60,000 nt of DNA from Lineus longissimus (taxonomy: Eukaryota; Nemertea; Pilidiophora; Heteronemertea; Lineidae), in assembly GCF_910592395.1 (NCBI RefSeq), contig NC_088322.1, forward strand, positions 11,653,431 through 11,713,430, read 5' to 3'. The position numbers and the translations under genes are program-made. The notes below the pieces were generated by a model. It made no database searches. It was not told the DNA's origin and was given only the letters and a program-made list of their open reading frames with translations. Every line of letters begins with the position of its first letter. Position 1 is the first letter of the stretch. Below, one piece after another: positions 13,201 to 24,300 of the stretch.

Positions 13201-14736
13201 TTAATATTGAGGAACAAAATGTTAAGAAAACATTCAAAAAGTGAAACAAGATTGTTAAAATTAACGAGCAAAATGTTAAGAAAATGTTCAAAACGTGAAA
13301 CAAGATTGTTAAAATTAACGAGCAAAATGTTAAGAAAATTGTAAAAATCGTGAAACAAGTGTTTTAAAATTAACGAGGAAATTGTTAAGAAAATGTTCAA
13401 AACGTGAAACAAGATTGTTAAAATTAAAGAGCAAAATGTTACGAAAATGTTCAAAACGTGAAACAAGAGTTTTAAAATTAACGAGCAAATTGTTAAGAAA
13501 ATGTTCAAAACTTGAAACAAGATTGTTAAAATTAACGAGCAAATTGTTAAGAAAATGTTAAAAACGTGAAACAGGAGTTTTAAAATTAACGAGCAAAATG
13601 TTAAGAAAATGTTCAAAACATGAAACAAGAGTTTTAAAATCAACGAGCAAAATGTTAAGAAAATGTTAAAAACGTGAAACAAGAGTTTTAAAATTAACGA
13701 GCAAAATGTTAGGAAAATGTTAAAAACGTGAAACAAGTGTTTTAAAATTAACGAGCAAATTGTTAAGAAAACGTTAAAAACGTGAAACAAGATTGTTAAT
13801 ATTGACGAACAAAATGTTAAGAAAATGTTCAAAATGTGAAACAAGATTGTTAATATTGACGAACAAAAAATAGCTAAGAAAAACGCTCAAAAAGTGAAAC
13901 AAGAGTATTAAAATTAACGAGCAAATTGGTAGGAAAATGTTCAAAACGTGAAATAAGATTGTTAAAATTGACGAACAAAAAATAGTTAAGAAAATGCTCA
14001 AAACGTGAAACAAGAGTATTAAAATTAACGAGCAAATTGTTAAGAAAATGTTCAAAACGTGAAATAAGATTGTTAATATTGACAAATAAATTGTTAAGAA
14101 AATGTTCAAAACGTGAAACAAGAGATTTAACAATCAACGAGCAAATTGTTAAGAAAGTTTTCAAAACATGAAACAAGATTGTTGATATTGACGAACAAAT
14201 TGTTAAGAAAATGCGTAAAATTTGAAACAGATTGTTATTAATTGACGAGCAAAATGTTAAGAAAATGCGTAAATTGTGAAACAGATTATTAAAATTGATG
14301 AACAAAATTGTAAAGGAAATGCGTAAATTGTAAAAAAGATTGTTAAAATTGATGAGGAAAATGTTAAGAAAATGTGTAAATTGTGAAACAGATTATTAAA
14401 ATTGATGAACAAAATTGTTAAGAAAATGCGTAAATTGTGAAACAGATGGTTAAAATTGACGATCAAATTTTTAAGGAAATGTTCAAAACGTGAAACAAGA
14501 GTGTTAATATTGACGAACAAATTGTAAAGAAAATGCGTAAATTTTGAAACAGATTGTTAAAATTGACGAGCAAATTGTGAAGAAAATGCGTTAATTGTGA
14601 AACAGACTATTAAAATTGATGAACAAAATTGTTAAGAAAATGCGTAAATTGTAAAACAGATTGTTAAAATTGACAAGCAAATTTTTAAGGAAATGTTCAA
14701 AACGTGAAACAGAGTGTTAATATTGAGGAGCAAATT
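10293..14736. repeat. 2222-bp tandem duplication within the array
   Basis: Copy 1 is about 10293-12514 and copy 2 about 12515-14736. Every landmark I compared is offset by exactly 2222 bp (10348/12570, 10566/12788, 11108/13330, 11552/13774, 12035/14257). The only difference I found is A at 11220 versus C at 13442. Matching stops after 14736, where copy 2 continues into different array sequence. Confidence 0.9.
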
Positions 14737-15460
14737 GTTAAGAAAATTCATAAATTGTGAAACAGAGCATTAAAATTAATGAGAAAATTGTTAAGGAAAT
14801 GTTCAAATCATGAAACAAGAGTTTTAAAATTGACGAGCAAATTGTTAAGAAAATGCGTAAAATTGACAAGTAAATTGTTAAGTATTAAATTGTGAAACAG
14901 ATTGTTAATATTGACAAACAAATTGTTAAGAAAATGTTCAAATCTTGAAACAAGATTGTTAAAATCGACGAGCAAATTGTTAAGAAAATGCGTAAAATTT
15001 GAAACAGATTGTTATTAATTGACGAGCAAAATGTTAAGAAAATGCGTAAATTGTGAAACAGATTATTAAAATTGATGAACAAAATTGTTAAGAAAATGCG
15101 TAAATTGTAAAACAGATTATAAAAATTGATACGCAAATTGTTAAGAAAATGCGTAAATTGTAAAACAGATCGTTAAAATTGACGAGCAAATTTTTAAGCA
15201 AAAGTTCAATACGTGAAACAGAGTGTTAATATTGAGGAGCAAATTGTGAAGAAAATGTTCAAATGGTGAAACAAGATGTTAATATTGACAAGCAAATTTT
15301 TAAGGAAATATTCAAAATGTGAAACAAGATTGTTAATATTGACGAGCAAATTGTTTTAAAAGGAAATGTTCAAATCATGAAACAAGATTGTTAAAATTGA
15401 CGAGCAAATGTTAAGGAAATGTTCAAATCGTGAAAAACAAATTGTAAAGGAAATGCGGTT

Positions 15461-17898
15461 GAAAAAACAATCAAGGCAAGTTGAAAAAATGACCCTCTCA
15501 CATAAAACAAGTCAAGTGGCCAAAAATAAATATTGCCAGACTTGAAGAATGTTTCAACAACCTAGACAAATACCACAAGGGATTCACAAACATTTGAACA
15601 ATGTTTGCAAACAATCAACATGGTAACTAAAGTTATTATTCCAGGATGAAAAAAAGCTGTACGCTGTATTTGAATTTAAATGAAAATTATTTTTTTTAAT
15701 TTAAAAATTTTTTTAAAATTTAAAAAAAAAAGACAAGTCGACAAGTCTGTGACGTAAGTTGAACTTTAGTAGATTTCCACTTGTTTACGCTAAGATTTGA
15801 AATGATAGTGAAAGGGTTAAAGGTCAACGCTTGTCAAGTGCATGTGGTGTATACTAGTACATGTATATGGTCTATGTTTTGATGATATTTTATAACTAAA
15901 TAACTTTCGACAAGCAATACCTCCAGTGAAGTAACAAACACTGCAAAATTGCCTGGTCAGAAATGTAAACAAAGGCACGTGTGAATGATACCTATACAAG
16001 GGCAGTGACGTCACTCGAAATCTGATTGGTTAAGAATGTACACGATGCTTTGCTGAAAGTGCGCTCCCCGTCCGCATCACTTTTTCCACCCGCCTCAACA
16101 AATATTTCCTATTTCAATCACTAAATTCGCGCTTTCAGCAGGTTAGAATTGTCAGAAACGCAATAGATAATGAAATTTCCTTTCCAATGACACCAAGGTT
16201 AATTTTATCAGCTGTTATTCACCTTATAATGAGGAAACTTGCCCCAGCGCTGATGCCGGGCGGCAGCATGTCGAACGAAGATTTGGCGCCAAAAACACTA
16301 TACACATCAAATATTGTTTTGCATGCCAAAAGACCATTGACACATCAGATTTTTCAGCGTAACAATCAATATCTTAATAGATTCCTCGACCCCTCGAACC
16401 TATAGCTGGACACCATATTCATCCTATTATGTAGGCCTAAGTAAGTAATATAGCCCAAATTGTGATGTAGCTACAAGGCATACCATTATGAAAAAACATC
16501 AAAAAATGTTTTCTCAATAAATTTTGACCCTACTCAGAATAAAATACAGATTTCCTTGCGATTTTCATAGTGACAGTAACAACCTATAACATAGAGCTTC
16601 ATCATCCCGTCTGTTGATGACATCAGCGGCCTATCACACTTCAATGATGTCTTGCTAATGACCAAATGATGTTGGTGACGATGCGCGCTCTGTCTCCAGG
16701 CAGAATAATATATACTCAAATTCAAGGGAGTCTTTTTGCGGAGTCTATGCTAACCTACACCTAGCTACCTATGCGAGTTGGGGAGAAGGGGTGTAAATTA
16801 CCTTACCTTATGTACGCAAATGATGTTTTCTCCAACGATGATGTGGTAGTCCATATCCTATTGCGTTTGTCATTATCCTCCTGTGGTGATTAGTGGTAAT
16901 CCAAATCCTCAATGGCGAAATATCTCCTAACTGAATCTTGTCGTCACAAAAATCGGAACAGATCGTTCATACGTATATAACACTCACTTCCGCCCAACTG
17001 TCCACCACGTGCTACGACCGCTCGTAATAACAATACAACGACCATCGCGTGCTGAAATCCGTTGCTAGAGTGCGAGGAAAACGCCCGGCACCGACCATTA
17101 TATATGGTAGGCATGTCAATCAAACAGTAAACTGAATCAAGGAGCCAATGAAAATGAAGCAAAGTGCGACTGCAAAAGGATGCGGCGCCGCTTCTGTAAT
17201 TAAAACTGGTAACCAGACACCAAGATAGGCACCAGTCAGACGGGCTTCGGATTTTTGGTGCAAGTGACACGCAAAGGTTTATTTGGCGGGAAACCTGCTA
17301 ATTGACCAGCTGGAGATGACCCCAGGGAGGAGACCCACGACCTTGACGGCCCAGGTACGAACTTTAGTGCGAGAGGACGGAGCAATAAGTGACACTGATT
17401 GGCACATGCCAAGACATGCCAAGATCTTTCCCCGGGAAACGCGTAAATGAACTGATGACAAGGGACTTGATGACACCACACTGACATTCGTACTTTGTCG
17501 TTCGTCCCAATTGCGAAACCTGCCTATATATGGGCAGACTCCCGCGCTATGGTAGGGATGACCAGGTGCATACCACGTGTTATCGGTCAATCATGTCTCC
17601 GTATAAAAAATAAGTTCAACCCATGCCAACAGAGGACTGTACATGAAGACATCTTCAACAACTACATGTATAAAAAAAGTCTGTAACCCCCTAAATTACA
17701 TTCCTTGCTGGTGATTTGGGGTTACACTCAAATCTTTCAAATCTCAAACGTTCCCTCATTTCTGCTCATCAGAGCTGAATATAAGAACTTGTCAAGGTGA
17801 AGTCTTACGGATTCTCCAGCATCTATCATATCCTCCGATGCCACTGATACTATTTACAATGTAATCAAGTATGCTAAGAGATGATTCCCCCATCCATC
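15461..17898. other. No gene recognised; AT-rich then CpG-containing sequence
   Basis: An A/T-only stretch lies at about 15685-15731 (alternating T and A runs). 16.9-17.6 kb is richer in CpG, with short TATA-like words (near 16975 and 17524), and could contain a promoter. No open frame here has a recognisable domain. Confidence 0.4.
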
Positions 17899-18950
17899 GG
17901 TGGAGCAGCCAGGACTGATTCGGCCTGGCTGTGACAGTCTCATCTCTCTCATCATGTTGCCAACACGGTGGAGCAGCCAGGACTGATTCGGCCTGGCTGT
18001 GACCGTCTCATCTCTCTCACCATATTGTCAACACGGTGGAGCAGCCAAGACTGATTCGGCCTGGCTGTGAACGTCTCATCTCTCTCAACATATTGTCAAC
18101 ACGGTGGAGCAGCCAGGACAGATTCGGCCTGGCTGTGAACGTCTCATCTCTCTCACCATATTGTCAACACGGTGGAGCAGCCAGGACTGATTCGGCCTGG
18201 CTGTGAACGTCTCATCTCTCTCACCATATTGTCAACACGGTGGAGCAGCCAGGACTGATTCGGCCTGGCTGTGAACGTCTCATCTCTCTCAACATATTGT
18301 CAACACGGTGGAGCAGCCAGGACAGATTCGGCCTGGCTGTGACCGTCTCATCTCTCTCATCATGTTGTCAACACGGTGGAGCAGCAAAGATTGATTCGGT
18401 CTGGCTGTGACCGCCTCATCTCTCTCACCATGCTGTCAACACGGTGGAGCAGCCAGGACAGATTCGGCCTGGCTGTGACCGTCTCATCTCTCTCACCATG
18501 CTGTCAACACGGTGGAGCAGCAAAGACTGATTTGGCCTGGCTGTGACCGTCTCATCTCTCTCATCATATTGTCAACACGGTGGAGCAGCCAGGACAGATT
18601 CGGCATGGCTGTGACCGTCTCATCTCTCTCATCATATTGCACACACGGTGGAGCAGCCAGGACTGATTCGGCATGGCTGTGACCGTCTCATCTCTCTCAT
18701 CATGTTGCCAACACGGTGGAGCAGCAACGACAGATTTGGCCTGGCTGTGACCGTCTCATCTCACTCACCATGCTGTCAACACGGTGGTGCAGCAAGGGCT
18801 GATTCGGCCTGGCTGTGACTGTCTCATCTCTCTCACCATGTTGACAACTTGGCAGAGCAGCCAATACTGATTTGGCCTCGCTGTGACTGTCTCATCTCTC
18901 TCATCATTTTGACAACTTGGCAGAGCAGCCAAGATTGATGTGGCCTCATC
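17899..18950. repeat. 68-bp minisatellite, about 16 copies
   Basis: Unit landmark GGTGGAGCAGCCAGG recurs every 68 bp from 17899 (17967, 18035, 18103 ... 18783), with two diverged copies at about 18851 and 18919 (GGCAGAGCAGCC). Each unit contains an imperfect dyad, GCCAGG...CCTGGC around a CTGATTCGG core, and an invariant GTCTCATCTCTCTCA block. 68 is not divisible by three, so no long frame is maintained. Copies at the 3' edge are the most diverged. Confidence 0.95.
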
Positions 18951-19020
18951 CGTTCAGACGTCTGTTCATAGCATACGCATGTGTAATGACCCTTAGATCC
19001 TGCCACTGATGCCCAGTAGA

Positions 19021-19114
19021 GCACCCCAGAGACCCCAAAAATCCCAGAGACCAGTGGACACTCCAATGAACATGGGGTGTCTACTGGTCTCGGATTTTTT
19101 AGATCTCTGGGTGC
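19021..19114. repeat. Imperfect inverted repeat (about 41-nt arms, about 9-nt loop)
   Basis: 19021-19064 (GCACCCCAGAGACC...GACACTCC) pairs with 19074-19114 (GGGGTGTCTACTGG...CTCTGGGTGC) with a few mismatches. It abuts the SINE-like element that begins at about 19112, so it may be part of a composite or nested insertion. Confidence 0.75.
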
Positions 19115-19274
19115 AGGTTCCTCTGGGGAAACCGTAGACCTGGGAGGAAACCTACAGTGACGAAGAGAGTCGCCCTCTCTGTCACATGAGCGTAATGGGA
19201 CCAACCAGGAATCGAACTTGGGACCTCAGAGGTGACAGGCGCTTAGGTTACAACTGTGCCAACCCGACAGCCGG
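19112..19274 (-). mobile_element. tRNA-derived SINE (minus strand)
   Basis: On the minus strand the element starts at about 19274 with GGGTTGGCACAGTTG, which resembles a tRNA box A region, followed by AAGTTCGATTCC, a good match to box B. Then comes GGCGACTCTCTTCG / GTAGGTTTCCTCCC, the central domain shared with the piece at 1725-1866. A tRNA head plus a conserved body is the standard SINE layout. It is not a functional tRNA gene: no complete cloverleaf can be drawn. Confidence 0.72.
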
Positions 19275-21368
19275 TTGATTCTTATCATCTCTCCTCGTAT
19301 ATGATACTATCCCTTTATTCTTCATTTATATTGTCATTCATCCGTAGTAGTCTCCTGGCAATTTCAGGAATCCTTAAGTTTCATCATTGAATACACCCCT
19401 TGTTTATTGTGAAAACTGAGGTATGCATGTAAAGATGCATGTTACATGTACTTTGCTGGTTGAATCATCTGAATCTCACAACGTCGAAGACATGATTGAG
19501 AAGAAAAAACATGTAATTTAGAAACTAGAAATAAAAGTTTATTATATTTAAAGACTTGACTAATATTTGTACTTGTGCATGAAGAAATGCTTTTATGATT
19601 TTCATCCAATACAGAAGGAAGGATTGAAAACCCGAGTCTGTCCACATTACATGTATATTTGACTAAGTGATTACGAAAAAGATAATACCGTGTTGCAGAT
19701 AAATAAGATTAAGAACACAGATAAAACTCGTCCAAAGTTTCATCGTGCCAGACTTTATAATAACTGCTCTATGACCATTTGATTTCATGGCCATGCAGTG
19801 GAACCTCTCTACTGAGGACACCCTTAGGACTGACAAGTGCTGTCCTGTTCCAAAATCTCAGAATTTTGCAGGTCGGTCTTGATGTGACTAAATATATGTG
19901 CATTCTGGTCTGCTGACTAGTAGTTTCCCACAAACCAAAGTGCTAACATTCGAAGATATAAGAATACATTTAAAAAGACGGCAGAAATGCTAGAGTAACA
20001 AAATATTCATAAATTCTGATAGATAGAAGAGATTAAGGCAGTTTATGGACAGCTGTCAAAGCGAAAAAGTATAAAAATATTACCACTGGGGGCAAGATAT
20101 ATATTTTGAGACGGCATACGAGAACCTACTGGTCGTCACGAAGGCCTGCATAGTTCCTGCAGGGAGACTGAACAGGTTTTCAAATACTGATTGTGACCTG
20201 TCGCAGCAAAAAGAGGCGCATGTCGCTCATAAGCTGAACCTAAATGAGGCCAGGAGATAATGTAAGAAATTGATGTACTCGGATTTCACAAAAGGCAGAC
20301 AACAGTGAAATGAACAACCCAGTCTGTCTCAACCAGTCATAAAGCTCAGAGCAACATACACCTGCTTTTGGTGTGCGGATCACAATTTTAAAAAGATTTT
20401 CCAAACGTCCATAAAACACTCTACGCTAAATGTATAGCAGTCAGCAGTGAACCGATCATTCAAAAAGACAGGTTGCCCTGAAACAATAGGCTAGTGGGCG
20501 AGTTTTAGAAGGCCTTCTTGCATAAACAACCTGGTTAAGAATAATTATTGATTACCATAAAAAACAAAGTACAAGTTTGACACATTTGTCTGTGACCTGA
20601 AGTTCGTGATGGCTAAGAATAAGAGCATACATTGTATGTGTTTGGCCTATATAGTAAACCTTGCATACATGTACATCAGCAGCGCATGAACCAAATACAT
20701 GCAGATAATGGACAGTTTTTCAGTGGATTTTGTACCTGACGAACCAGAAGTGCTGATTTGGTCAAGTCCAATACATGTATATGGGGGACTTACTGCACTA
20801 ATGTCTCAACATCATCAAGATAATTTTGCGGCAAAGCTGATAGATATAAATGATGTACTATTGTACAGTATAAACAATAAAAACACAACTCACCAACAGA
20901 TAACTGACCTACAGTAAATATAAGCAGATATAATTTTCTCGAAGGTGAAGTTTTAAACATGATATGAAACACTCATTCAAATAGCGTGTTGTTTTCTCAG
21001 CTGTTCAGTATTAGTTCATTCCACCATCTCTTATGCAGCGGTCAATGTGAAACCTGTACTCCCCTTGTCAGGTGGTCGACAATTAGTTGACACATCAATC
21101 CTGTTGCCAATGCTGTTTTTTTACTGTTGTAATTGAGTGTCATAGCTTTACCACATGATCAAATGTCTTATCATTTGAGCATTGGACCCTTGGGCCAGGG
21201 GGTGTACAAGACAGGGATTGAACGTTGCATCAGGTAGAATCCTCCTTTTGATCTATAATGACTAGTCTTTTCCAATTGATTTTTTCCATGATTGTACGAC
21301 ACATGATTGCGTCAACTTCGCAACCGTCGAAGTGGAACTAAGATGGTTGGGTAATTGGACGGACGTCT
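19275..21368. other. No gene recognised; 3' flank of the desaturase
   Basis: Only short frames. At 19797-19860 there is a fragment (TGGAACCTCTCTACTGAGGACACC) related to the dispersed repeat at 22145-22425. The 3' UTR of the desaturase (minus strand) should lie in the upper end, but I find no canonical AATAAA close to the stop. Confidence 0.4.
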
Positions 21369-24300
21369 CTACGAATGATACACCTCGTACCACAACTCCC
21401 CAGAACTCTTGAGAGACCTGAAATGGCAGAATGGAGACCATGATTTTCAAGGAGATAATACAAGCTTACAAAGATTTTCAGGCACACGCTCAGTATCCTG
21501 TGTTCTAGTTAATCACACTTCTGTCTCAAACTGTCTCTGCCTGTTCACTTAAAACTTACCGGATGATGTCAGCAAAAGCAGCATACAGCGTCTTGCTCTG
21601 GTAGTTGAGTTTATGTTTCTTGCAGAGCGACTCGACGAGTGGTTTGATCTTGATGTAGTTGTGGCGAGGCATTGTGGGAAATAAGCTGGAAAAGACAATT
21701 TAGACTAAGTTATCGACCCTTCTAAATGTATTTTACAGCAATATCAGCTTGCCAATTATATAGACAGTACATGTAAGTAACAGAGTTTATAGCTTTTGGC
21801 ATTGATCCTACATATCTTTCATTACCATCACATAAGGTCCTTCAAAAGGCCTGCAAGGGGTCGAATCAGCTTCCCATGCTACTAATTATGAATCGAAAGA
21901 ATTTCAGCTGTCAACCTACTGATGCTCAATCTGAAAGTTGAGGTGTCCCGTGAACCAATCATTGAAGAGACTAGGGTCCACATTGCATGTCGATTTCAGC
22001 TGCATGGTCAACCAATCGCGGCCATTGTCGTGGTCAATATCCATTGGAATATGACTCATCTGTGTGACCCAGGTAAACCAATGGCTCTCCAAGCACCTGA
22101 AAAATTAGAGTAAAAAAAGGATAATTTCAAAGGAAGGGAACATCAGAATATAGTGGAACCTCCATTGGCAGACACCTCTGTTAGAAAGACATCCTTGCTA
22201 TTTAGGCCACTAATTTTGGTCCCAAACTTGTCATTTCCATAATTTTGACATCTGTAATGAGGACACCTCCTTACTGAGGACAGCATTTGTCTGTCCCATG
22301 GATGTCCTTCATATGGAGGTTCTACTGTTCCATTCAATTGGACCACTGTAATGAGGACACCTCCTTATTGAGGACAGCATTTGTCAGTCCTGAGGATGTC
22401 CTTAAAGGAGAGGTTCTACACCCGGGTAGAGTTATGTATAATGCAAAGAGACCAGCCAAGAGTCCCATGCCAACAGTGAGGTTCGAATCAGGGATTTCAT
22501 GACAGCTAGTCAGAATCAGGCCACCAGGGACACCCCGTCAGACTCGAGACACTGCACCAGGGCGGCTCCTTAAAAAACATCTCCACTCACCTGAAGAACA
22601 TGTAGAACCAGAACGCTCCCCAGCCACCCATGATTGGTCCGTAGAGGGCGAAATGCTTCACGAAGAATGACAGCATCCAAAACATGTCCTGTAACAGAAA
22701 GGATGCCTTACTTGTGGTAAAATTCATTCTAATGTGCACCAAGAAGATGGAGAGATTTTAAAGGGTACATTAAGCTCGAGATTTTAAACTGCCAAATATT
22801 TGTCTATAGTCTCACATACTGAATCCACTTTTGATAACTTACCCCCCAGTCCCTTCTTTTGACAATAAAGTAGATATTCTCAAAATGGAAATACGTTGGC
22901 AGGAGTAGAGGTGGTCCGACTGAAAACAAGAATTTGAATATGTTCTCAACATATAGTTTTTCAACGATGCGATCTCTTCTTTTACCCTTTCTTCAAAATG
23001 ACTAATTTTTTGCCTGATCTGACCACGAGATGGGAGTGGTCCAAAACCAATTTCTCTTTGACCCTGCAAGTTTTGGACATGACATGGACTGCTTTTGAGC
23101 AGGATGACCAGCTTCCTTTCACTGCAGCAGTCACATTTCCATTGGCTGTTCGTTTCGTGCTCACACGAATTTCAAATGTGCAACTTCTGGACACTAAGTT
23201 AAGCTGTTAGGATGATTAGTAACATCTTTCCATGAGTGCTCAACTATAGTGCCTATTGTTGAAAGAATAAGAAGCAGTTTGCCTATGAAAATGCACCTCC
23301 TTGGAACATACACAAGGAATGGGGGGGGGGGGGGAATAGGACCTTTCAAAATGAAGGCATACCTAGAAAAAAATAGTGTTGTTGCCAGTTATAGGGGGCA
23401 AAACCCCGCTTCTTCAGCGCCCACTGGACAGGCAGGACTTTACCCAGCAGGAACACGTATGGCAGGTTTATATCGGGATCTTTACGGACGATATTTGGCT
23501 TGGCGTGATGTTGAAAATGACGGAAATTCCACCAATGAGACGAGGCACCCTGAAAGGAAAAATTGGATATCAATTACGAGTTTCTTAACGAAAGAAATGT
23601 TTCATCAAATCTGTTGATTGACTTGTGTGCTTTGCCATGGAGATACCAGATTTAGCTGTGCTGCTGCCATGTGGTCGAATGTACAGCATTTTACACATGT
23701 AACTCGCAAGTTGAAGATTACTTATGGGAATCTTTGCCAGACTGCATACCTTCAGATGTCCTATGACAAATTGATGAGCTATATGGTTCATTTTACTACT
23801 TTTGAAGACACTCAGATGTCCATAGTCATGTTGTGACCACCCTGCTTGGGACTGTATAGAAAGAAAACATCATTAGAATGAATGCCAGATTTTGAGCATG
23901 TGAGAGGGTCCAGTGGCACCCCTATCCAAACCACACGTACCGGGACAAGAAGTTCTAACATTTTTGAAATTTGATTCCACTTCATTTTGTTTTTTCTTTA
24001 AATAAACTTGAAATGGTTTCCACATCACTGTTCACAAGTAGGCAGAGAACTCTATGAGGTCATGATTTCCTGGTCGGTGCAAGTCTGTGTTACACAGAGG
24101 GAAACTTGCTCCCACAGTGTACACTAGCTTCGGGTCTCTTCCTACAGTAAATTACAAATTGCCCAACACTGTTTACAGAGCTTATAATGTGATAAAGACG
24201 CACAGCTCTCAACTCAACGCGCAGCTCTCACCCTCAGCGCAATATTTTTATCAATCAAACCCGTAGCAAATTCTGTTGACCTCAAAATGGACACGCATCA

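Larger units (their letters stand above)
5870..15460. repeat. Large AT-rich tandem array (macrosatellite), about 54-bp unit
   Basis: Roughly 8.4 kb of array sequence, plus a 1.15-kb insertion, is built from a 53-55 bp unit. A typical unit reads, in order: ttgttaagaaaatgttc, aaaacgtgaaacaag, agttttaaaattaacgag, caaa. Most units are 54 bp (18 codons), so several frames stay open on both strands; the longest is 293 codons at 7854-8735 minus, a repeated hydrophobic 18-mer. These frames overlap each other, lack splice or start evidence and end wherever a 53- or 55-bp unit occurs, so I treat them as by-products. A diverged subtype (aagaaaatgcgtaaattgtg) dominates about 11.97-12.48 kb, 14.19-14.68 kb and 14.97-15.2 kb. 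Units near both outer edges (5.9-6.1 kb and 15.2-15.46 kb) are more diverged than internal ones. Confidence 0.97.

Noticed and set aside
5870-15460. CRISPR-like array
   Set aside because: The whole unit repeats without unique spacers, in a eukaryotic context.
19195-19274. A functional tRNA gene on the minus strand
   Set aside because: Box A and B-like words are present but arms do not pair into a cloverleaf, and the sequence continues directly into a SINE body.
22982-23210. Overlapping 70-codon frames on both strands between desaturase exons 5 and 6 as an extra exon
   Set aside because: They fall in an intron whose flanking exons join in phase without them, and they match nothing in FADS proteins.
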